The notes below the pieces were generated by a model that saw only the letters and a list, made by a program, of their open reading frames with translations, was not told the origin of the DNA and made no database searches. This document shows positions 58,468 through 64,000 of a stretch of DNA of 64,000 nt, one piece after another (position 1 is the first letter of the stretch; every line of letters starts with the position of its first letter). The DNA lies in assembly GCA_963736325.1 (NCBI GenBank), contig CAVTOG010000009.1, positions 682,001-746,000 of the forward strand, in the 5' to 3' direction. The stretch is from Actinoallomurus sp963736325. GTDB taxonomy: Bacteria; Actinomycetota; Actinomycetes; Streptosporangiales; Streptosporangiaceae. Made by a program: the position numbers and the translations under genes.

Positions 58468-59121
58468 TCAAGGAGGCAGTAGCCACTCGCCGGTGTTGAC
58501 GCTGACCAGGCCGTACCGGGCGGCGGCGATCACGGCCTCGCGTTGCGAGTGGACGCCGAGCTTGGTGAGCACGCTCTGCACGTGGCTGCGGGCGGTGCTC
58601 CTCGTGATCTCCATTGTGCGGGCGAGCGTGGCGGTGCTCTCGCCCCTGACCAGGCGGGTCAGCACCTCGCGCTCGCGTGGCGTGAGGTAGTGCGCGAGCC
58701 GCTGCGCCTCGGTGCGCGGGCGCGCGGGCCGGCGGGCGCCGGGCGCCGGGTCGACCACGACGTCGCCGGCGTGCACCCGGTCGAGCAGGGTGACGATCTC
58801 GCGCGCCTGCCGTCCCTTGTGCGCGAAGCCGCGCACCCCCGCCGCCAGGGCGGCGTCGAGGACCTCCGGGTCGCTGGATCCGGTCAGCACCACGAACCGC
58901 GTGTCCGGCGCGGCGCGGGTCAGCTCCGGCAGGCTGTCGAGCGCCGACTCGGTGGGAAAGTGCATATCGATCAGGCAGATGTCGGTGCGGGTGCCGCGCA
59001 GCAGCCGGAGTGCGGCGCCGGGGTCGTAGACCACGCCGACCACCTCGTGTCCGGACTCGCCCAGCACCAGGGCGAGCGAGTCGGCGAACACGGCGTGGTC
59101 GTCGCAGATCGCGACCTTCAT
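58468..59121 (-). CDS. LuxR-family response regulator
   Basis: Response regulator of 217 residues: receiver with CDDHAVFADS, phospho-acceptor in CLIDMHFPTES and GFAHKGRQ, and a C-terminal LuxR helix-turn-helix (LTPREREVLTRLVRGE, TRSTARSHVQSVLTKLGV). ATG 59121 overlaps the kinase stop by 4 nt (ATGA). Made together with the soluble histidine kinase upstream. Confidence 0.87.
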   Translation of the reverse strand: MKVAICDDHAVFADSLALVLGESGHEVVGVVYDPGAALRLLRGTRTDICLIDMHFPTESALDSLPELTRAAPDTRFVVLTGSSDPEVLDAALAAGVRGFAHKGRQAREIVTLLDRVHAGDVVVDPAPGARRPARPRTEAQRLAHYLTPREREVLTRLVRGESTATLARTMEITRSTARSHVQSVLTKLGVHSQREAVIAAARYGLVSVNTGEWLLPP

Positions 59122-59813
59122 GCGAGCGCCGCGGAGGGAAGCAGGATCCGGACACGCGCGCCGCCGAGCTCGCATCGGCGCACTTCGAGGCTTCCTCCGT
59201 AGCCGGAGACCAGGTCGTGCACGATGCCCAGGCCTAACGAGGCGAGGCCGCCGGTGCCGGACCCGAAGCCGGGCCCGTCGTCGTCGACCTGGACCACCGT
59301 CCAGCCCTTCTCGGCGCGTACCCGCACGTCGACGTGGCCGTCGGCGACCCGGCACGCGTTGTCGAGGATGTTGCGGACCGCGCGCCACAGGGCGAGCGGG
59401 TCGATGTGCGCCCACACCCTGTCGCTCTCGTAGGAGACCTCTCGGATCGAGGCGAGGCGCACGCCGGCGACGATCTCGCCGACGAGCTCGTCCACGCGTA
59501 CGCGTTCCGGGCCCGGACGGTCCTGGCCGTCGTCGCCGGTGTCCTCGTCGAGCCGGCGGATGAGGTGGTCGAGCCAGCGCGTCTCGCCGATCAGGGCGTC
59601 GATGCGCTTCTTGCTCGCCGGGCCGACGTCGTCGGAGACCGAGACGGCGGACGCGAGCATGATGATCGTGCCGAGCTCGTGCCGGATGTCGTGACGGATC
59701 CGGCGCCGCCAGAGCTCGCGGTCGGGAGACGGCGGCGCGTTGGTGAGCGCGATGCGGCTGCCCATGAGCGCGGACACGTCCATGGGGGAGGACCGCGACT
59801 GCCCGTCGTTCAT
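59118..59813 (-). CDS. Soluble histidine kinase-like ATPase
   Basis: Protein of 231 residues without membrane segments or sensor domain. The dimerisation region reads RIRHDIRHELGTIIMLASAV, with two histidines in an unusual arrangement for the H-box, and the HATPase domain follows (VRNILDNACRVADG, DDDGPGFG, LGLGIVHDLVSGYGG). It probably receives signals from another protein. ATG 59813 is chosen; an upstream in-frame codon at 59882 is an alternative. Coupled to the response regulator downstream. Confidence 0.8.
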   Translation of the reverse strand: MNDGQSRSSPMDVSALMGSRIALTNAPPSPDRELWRRRIRHDIRHELGTIIMLASAVSVSDDVGPASKKRIDALIGETRWLDHLIRRLDEDTGDDGQDRPGPERVRVDELVGEIVAGVRLASIREVSYESDRVWAHIDPLALWRAVRNILDNACRVADGHVDVRVRAEKGWTVVQVDDDGPGFGSGTGGLASLGLGIVHDLVSGYGGSLEVRRCELGGARVRILLPSAALA

Positions 59814-59963
59814 GGAAGACCCCCGTCTTGAGAAAAAACTGTGACGATACTGACCGTTACCCGGTAGGAGCCAACTGTTCACGGAGGTGACCGTGAGGAG
59901 TCCATGGCTGGCCGAAGGTGGTCATGTAGTCACTGTGGGTAAACCGTGCTCGAATCTTGGCGT

Positions 59964-61028
59964 CTATGCGCGATCTTCCGGACGCGTACCGTCACCGTAG
60001 ATCTCGCCGAGCGTCGCCGCCACGGACCGGGGATCGCAGCGGTCGGCGAGCCGTTCGAGCGCGGCGCGGCTCATCCGCCGGGCGTCCGCCGGGTGGTCCA
60101 GCAAGTACGTGATGGCGCGCGCGAGCTGGCCGGGATCGCCCGGCGCGGTGAGCAGGCCCGTCTCCCCGGCCCTTATGACGTCGGGCATGCACGGCGCGGC
60201 CGTGCCCACCAGCGGCACCCCTGCCGAGGTAGCCTCCACGGCGACGTACGGCACGCCCTCGCGGCGGCCGGTCATGGCGAGGACGTCGAATCCGGGCAGC
60301 AGGTCCGCGACGTCGTCGCGGTGCCCGAGCCAGCGCATGCGGTCGCCGCCGCCGAGGCGCTCGGCGATCTGCCGGGTGAAGCGCCCGGAAAGTGAGGGCT
60401 CGGGCGACTCGTCCGATCCGGCCCAGACGCCGTAGACGCTGGACGGCAGCCGGGCGATGGCACGCGCGAAGACGTCCGGGCGCGCCGCCGGGCGCAGGGG
60501 GCCGACCGCACCCACGACGCGGGCGCCCACGGGCAGGCCGAGGAGACGCCGGGCCCTCGCGCGCGAACCTTGGTGGCTCGGCAGGTCGACGGCCGGCCAG
60601 ATCGTGCGCAGCCGCTCCGGTGTGGCCAGGCCGAGGCGCAGCGCACGCGCGGCGATCTCGGGGCCGACGGCCAGGAACGCCCCGGTGCAGCGCGCGGCGC
60701 GCCGTTCGGCGAGGGTCGGCCGTGGCAGGTCGTACCAGGTGTGCACGATGCGGCCGACCCCGGCGTGCGCGGCGGCGAGCCGCCCGGCCGTGCCGCCGTG
60801 CGTGTGGACGACGTCGTAACCGCCCGCGCCCAGGACACCGGCCAGGTCGTGGGACTCGATGACGCGGATGCCCGAGGCCTCGGCCCACGACGCGGGACCG
60901 CCCGCCTCGGCGGTGACCACGGTGTGCTCGTACGCCGCGCCGTCGAGCGCGAGCGCGCCGTTCAGCGCGGCGCGCGCCGTACCGCCCTCGAACCTGCCGA
61001 ACACGAGCGCGATCCTCAGCCGGGTCAC
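59964..61028 (-). CDS. Glycosyltransferase family 4 protein
   Basis: GT-B glycosyltransferase of 354 residues. N-terminal GT4 features (GRFEGGTARAALNGALAL, DVVHTHGGTAGRLAAAHAG) and the C-terminal donor site are visible: GPLRPAARPDVFARAI, then EGVPYVAVEATSAGVPLVGT (the E-x7-E type motif). It should add a sugar to a glycan or lipid; donor and acceptor unknown. GTG 61028 overlaps the stop of the CapD-like gene upstream (GTGA). Confidence 0.87.
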   Translation of the reverse strand: MTRLRIALVFGRFEGGTARAALNGALALDGAAYEHTVVTAEAGGPASWAEASGIRVIESHDLAGVLGAGGYDVVHTHGGTAGRLAAAHAGVGRIVHTWYDLPRPTLAERRAARCTGAFLAVGPEIAARALRLGLATPERLRTIWPAVDLPSHQGSRARARRLLGLPVGARVVGAVGPLRPAARPDVFARAIARLPSSVYGVWAGSDESPEPSLSGRFTRQIAERLGGGDRMRWLGHRDDVADLLPGFDVLAMTGRREGVPYVAVEATSAGVPLVGTAAPCMPDVIRAGETGLLTAPGDPGQLARAITYLLDHPADARRMSRAALERLADRCDPRSVAATLGEIYGDGTRPEDRA

Positions 61029-62413
61029 CGGGCGCCCTCGCAGGGCCGGTACTCCGGCAGGATGCGCCGCATCAGCACCCGCACGTCGTCATCGGCGCCT
61101 CGCGCCGCCGCGTCCAGCAGCGACGAGAGCAGCTCGTCGCGCCCGGACGGCAGCGGTGTGCCGCGCGTCGCCCGTATCCCCGGATGCGCGGTCGGCACCC
61201 GGGTCTCGGACTCGGAGAACGACCGGGCGCGCAGGCGTTCGCCGGGCGCCAGGCCGGTGAAGCGGATCGTGACGTCCGGCAGGCGCAGCCCGTCGACGAA
61301 CCGGCCTGCCAGGTCGAGCACCGAGGACGCCGGGCCCGTGTCGAGCGCGAACGTCTCCGCCTCCTCGGCCATGGCCGACGCCTCCAGGACCAGTTCGGCG
61401 GCCTCGCGCGCGCTCATGAAGTGGCGCGTGAGGTCGGGGTGGGCGACCGTGATCGGCCGTCCGGCGGCGACCTGGCCGGCGATCGTGACGAACGGGCAGG
61501 CGCCCGAGCCCAGCACGCTGCCGGCCCGTACCGCCGCGAAGCACGTCGGGCCGCCGGCCTCCGCCTGCATGACCAGCTCGGACAGCCGCCGCGTCGCGCC
61601 GAGCACCGAGCGGGGGTCGGCGGCCTGGTCGGTCGAGAGCAGCACGAAGCGTTCGGCCCCGGAGCGTACGGCCGCGCGTACGAGGTTGCGGGTGCCGAGC
61701 ACGTTGGCGCACACGGCTTCGCACGGGCGGAGTTCGGGCGGCCGCGGGTCGTTGTTGTGGCCGGCGGCGTGGAACACCAGGTCGGGACGTAGGTCGGCGA
61801 ACAGCGCGTCGACGTCGCGGGCCGAACGGATGTCGGCGACGGCGGCGCGTCCGATCGCGCTCTCCTCCGAGAGGCTCACCAGCGCGGTGCCGTTGTCGTC
61901 GGCCAGCAGGAGCGAGGCCGGCCCGAGCGTGCGTACGAGCCGGGTCAGCTGGATCCCGACCGTGCCGCACGCGCCCGTGATGAGCACCCGGCGCCCGGCG
62001 GCGAAGTGCCGGGCGCGCGCGCTCGCCACGGTCAGGCCGTCGCGGTCGAGCAGCCGCCGCGGCAGGACACCGCCCGGCGACACGTAGCGGACGTCCAGCC
62101 CGGCCTCCGAGGCGCGCCCGGCGAGGCGGGCGATTCCGGCGGCCGGCAGGGACGGGATCGCGACGATGGCGCTCTGCGCTCCGGCGGGCCAGGCCGCGCC
62201 CGCGATGTCCTCGGTGCCGCCGAGCACCGGCAGGCCGCACACCGTGCCCCCGTGCACGCCGTCGTCGAGGAACCCGACAGGCGTCAGGCCGCCGCGTTCG
62301 TCCCGCAGCGACCTCGCCACCGCACGCCCGGCCTCGCCCGCGCCGATGATCAGGGTGCGGGCGCCGGAGTGGGTCTCCCCGTCACGGCGTCTCCGCCGTC
62401 GCACGGTCAGCAC
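61025..62413 (-). CDS. CapD/FlaA1-like nucleotide-sugar dehydratase/epimerase homologue with changed active site
   Basis: Protein of about 462 residues: an N-terminal CoA-binding-like Rossmann domain (LIIGAGEAGRAVARSL) and a C-terminal extended SDR domain (VLITGACGTVGIQL), as in CapD-like 4,6-dehydratases but without the usual four N-terminal membrane helices. The family active site S-T-D-K and M/Y-x-x-x-K is altered here: LLSTDQAADPRSVLGATRRL, so K is Q263, the methionine/tyrosine position is L271, and the downstream lysine is R275. It may be catalytically inactive or use another mechanism. GTG 62413 is the chosen start. Coupled by GTGA overlap to the GT4 gene. Confidence 0.75.
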   Translation of the reverse strand: MLTVRRRRRRDGETHSGARTLIIGAGEAGRAVARSLRDERGGLTPVGFLDDGVHGGTVCGLPVLGGTEDIAGAAWPAGAQSAIVAIPSLPAAGIARLAGRASEAGLDVRYVSPGGVLPRRLLDRDGLTVASARARHFAAGRRVLITGACGTVGIQLTRLVRTLGPASLLLADDNGTALVSLSEESAIGRAAVADIRSARDVDALFADLRPDLVFHAAGHNNDPRPPELRPCEAVCANVLGTRNLVRAAVRSGAERFVLLSTDQAADPRSVLGATRRLSELVMQAEAGGPTCFAAVRAGSVLGSGACPFVTIAGQVAAGRPITVAHPDLTRHFMSAREAAELVLEASAMAEEAETFALDTGPASSVLDLAGRFVDGLRLPDVTIRFTGLAPGERLRARSFSESETRVPTAHPGIRATRGTPLPSGRDELLSSLLDAAARGADDDVRVLMRRILPEYRPCEGAR

Positions 62414-62523
62414 CGTCCGTTTTCCACGGCCGCCCCTCTCGCCTGCGCCGAGCGTACGGGCGCGGTCACCTGGTCTGAAACGAGCATCGAGACGATGGCG
62501 ACCTACGCCATATGGGGGATACG

Positions 62524-63198
62524 TCACACGGGAGGGTCGCCGCCGGGGTGCGACGGGCGTATCCCGGAGCGCATCGCCATCGTGATCGCCTCCAGCGCGG
62601 AGTGCGCGCCGACCTTGCCGAGGAGGTTCTGCGTGTGCGTGCGCACGGTGTTGGCCGACAGGCCGAGGTGGTCGGCGATCTCGGGGCGGTTCATCCCGTC
62701 GACCATGCACTGCAGCACCTCGCGCTCGCGGGGCGTGAGGCAGGCGAGGTCGTCGCCGCCGTCGTGGTCCTCGGCGGCCAGTAACCGGCGCAGCACCTCG
62801 CCCACGACCTCCGGCGGTATCCAGCCGCCGCGCCCCGCCGCGCCGCGTACCACCTGGGCGACCAGGTCGGCGCTCTCGGTCTTGGGCAGCCAGGCCGCCG
62901 CGCCGCGGCGCAGGGCGGCGACCATCGGGTCGAGGTCGGTGACGCCGCTGAGGACCACCACGCGGACGTCCGGATGGTGGCGCCGGATGAGGTCGAGCGC
63001 GTCGAGCCCGCTCTCCTCACCGAGCACGAGGTCGAGCACGACGACGTGCGGCGCCTCGGTCGCGATCAGGGCGGTGGCGCGCCGGATGTCATGGGCGATG
63101 GGTAAGACCTCAAGGTCGGGCTCCGCGCCGAGCCGGGCGGCCAGTGCCTCGGCGAACAACGCGTGGTCGTCGACGATGAGGACACGGACGGACCTCAT
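62524..63198 (-). CDS. LuxR-family response regulator
   Basis: Response regulator of 224 residues: receiver domain (VDDHALFAEAL, phospho-acceptor in VVLDLVLGEESG, lysine in AWLPKTES) and LuxR helix-turn-helix (CLTPREREVLQCMVDGMNRP). No kinase is adjacent, so it is an orphan; the soluble kinase 3 kb away has its own regulator. ATG 63198 has no clear ribosome-binding site. The gap to the CapD-like gene (62414-62523) shows nothing distinct. Confidence 0.85.
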   Translation of the reverse strand: MRSVRVLIVDDHALFAEALAARLGAEPDLEVLPIAHDIRRATALIATEAPHVVVLDLVLGEESGLDALDLIRRHHPDVRVVVLSGVTDLDPMVAALRRGAAAWLPKTESADLVAQVVRGAAGRGGWIPPEVVGEVLRRLLAAEDHDGGDDLACLTPREREVLQCMVDGMNRPEIADHLGLSANTVRTHTQNLLGKVGAHSALEAITMAMRSGIRPSHPGGDPPV

Positions 63199-63317
63199 GG
63201 CAGCAGGATGACGGAGGTTCCGTCCCGCCGGATCGTGCATTTGACGGAGTCCGCTACGTGGAATCCGCCGCGCATCGGCTAGGACTGGGGGGAACGCGCG
63301 CGACGAGAGGAGATCGC

Positions 63318-64000
63318 ATGACCTTTCCCGGCGAGGCCGCACCCGGTGTCTGCACGGGGCTGCTCGGCGACGGCAAGGAGACCTACGGCTCGTACGGCGT
63401 CCGCAGCGCCGACGACCCCGCGGCGGTCACCCCGGACACGCTGTTCCGCGTCGCCTCGATCAGCAAGCTGTTCACGGCCACCGCGCTGACCCGCCTCGGC
63501 GTCGACCTCGACGCGCCGGTCCGCGGCCACCTGCCGGGCTTCCGCGTCGCCGAGGAGGGCGTCGGCGAGCGCGTCACCGTACGCGACCTGGTCACCCATC
63601 GCGGTGGCTGGGAGCCCGACCACGCGGCCTACCGCCCGGACGACGAGCTCGACGCCGGGGCGCTCGAACGCGCGGTCGCCGACATGGACTCCGCGCCGCA
63701 GGTGTTTCCTCTGGGCCGGTTCTACGGCTACAGCGACGCGGGGTTCATCGTTCTCGCCCGTGTCGTCGAGGCGGTGGCCGGCGAGCCGTACGAGCACGCC
63801 GTCCGCAGGCTGGTCTTCGAACCGGCCGGGATGGAGCGCTCGACGTTCTTCACCGACGAGGCGGTCACCTACCCGATCGCACTGGGCCACACCGGCACGC
63901 CGCCGGAGGTCATCCGTCCGTGGGGACGCTCGCGTGCCCGCAACGGCGCCGGCGGCCTCATGACGACCGCGCGTGACCTGATCGCGTTCGCCCGCCACCT
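63318..64000 (+). CDS. Serine beta-lactamase-family protein, 3' end outside window
   Basis: Class C-like beta-lactamase/penicillin-binding-protein-fold protein; 227 residues lie in the window and the frame is open at the right edge. The active-site motif SxxK is S47-I-S-K50, and the second motif is YGYSDAGF, with aspartate where YSN is usual. The C-terminal KTG-type motif lies beyond the window. Likely a serine hydrolase or esterase rather than an antibiotic-resistance enzyme. ATG 63318 has GAGGAG 6 nt upstream, and it is divergent from the LuxR regulator. Confidence 0.85.
   Translation, partial: MTFPGEAAPGVCTGLLGDGKETYGSYGVRSADDPAAVTPDTLFRVASISKLFTATALTRLGVDLDAPVRGHLPGFRVAEEGVGERVTVRDLVTHRGGWEPDHAAYRPDDELDAGALERAVADMDSAPQVFPLGRFYGYSDAGFIVLARVVEAVAGEPYEHAVRRLVFEPAGMERSTFFTDEAVTYPIALGHTGTPPEVIRPWGRSRARNGAGGLMTTARDLIAFARH

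Noticed and set aside
13376..63198. A natural-product biosynthetic gene cluster around the LAL regulator, P450, GNATs or SDRs
   Set aside because: No PKS, NRPS, terpene synthase or RiPP core genes; these genes are dispersed among unrelated functions.
1..64000. tRNA or rRNA genes
   Set aside because: I scanned intergenic regions for cloverleaf-like arms and conserved rRNA sequences and saw none; a covariance-model search would be decisive.

Overview
The window is high-GC DNA with strong third-position GC bias, frequent GTG and a few TTG starts, and many leaderless-looking genes. Family content includes a LysX-type lysyl-phosphatidylglycerol synthetase, an AftD-like arabinosyltransferase, a PorA-like DUF3068 protein, an MCE protein, F420-type LLM enzymes, PASTA-less Ser/Thr kinases and a SpoIIE phosphatase. 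Together these point to a filamentous, probably chromosomal, actinomycete. Streptosporangiales or Thermomonosporaceae-like is a guess from style, not a proven assignment. I saw no tRNA, rRNA, CRISPR array, phage module or intact insertion sequence.

Layout. 0-6.4 kb holds envelope genes: an arabinofuranosyltransferase cut by the left edge, an OafA-type acyltransferase running into it, and a DUF3068 protein. 6.4-11.8 kb is a secreted protease block on the minus strand, with two tandem M1 metallopeptidases (a clear duplication) behind an M4 thermolysin-like protease. 12.2-17.8 kb has an adenosine deaminase-family gene, a large LuxR (LAL) ATPase regulator, and a LysR regulator divergent from a cupin enzyme. 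17.7-19.6 kb is a coupled pair, a GNAT acyltransferase followed by an enolase-superfamily NSAR/OSBS, resembling the N-succinylamino acid racemisation system. 19.6-26.6 kb has an orphan MCE protein, an MFS transporter with a divergent LysR, and a divergent catabolic block of a phosphotriesterase-family hydrolase, two SDRs and an F420-LLM oxidoreductase. 26.7-30.9 kb has a HesB-like protein with a strong terminator, an erythromycin-esterase-family protein, a phosphotransferase, a GNAT and an MBL-fold hydrolase.

31.0-36.6 kb is the most coherent pathway in the window. An FAH-family hydrolase, L-fuconate dehydratase and a 2-keto-3-deoxy-L-fuconate dehydrogenase-like SDR are followed without a break by lutA-lutB-lutC. 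Read together, L-fuconate is taken to pyruvate plus L-lactate, and the L-lactate is oxidised by LutABC. 36.6-41 kb is a degraded or accessory stretch: a MazG remnant, an ArsR-YbaK pair, a truncated AbiEi-like fragment, a dienelactone-hydrolase-like protein, an orphan TIGR02679/DUF2399 (JetD-type Toprim) protein without Wadjet partners, and an unknown protein.

41-52 kb is signalling: LysX, two leaderless Ser/Thr kinases in tandem, a SpoIIE phosphatase, and a NarL-type response regulator with its histidine kinase. A 177-bp MITE-like element sits exactly between the stop codons of the phosphatase and the response regulator. 51-64 kb contains an esterase, a cytochrome P450, a GH18 chitinase-like protein, a double-DUF427 protein, a PQQ-propeller lipoprotein with a hairpin that includes its ribosome-binding site, a DeoR regulator beside 13-bp tandem repeats, a soluble kinase/response-regulator pair, a GT4 glycosyltransferase coupled to a degenerate CapD-like protein, another LuxR response regulator, and a serine beta-lactamase-family protein cut by the right edge.
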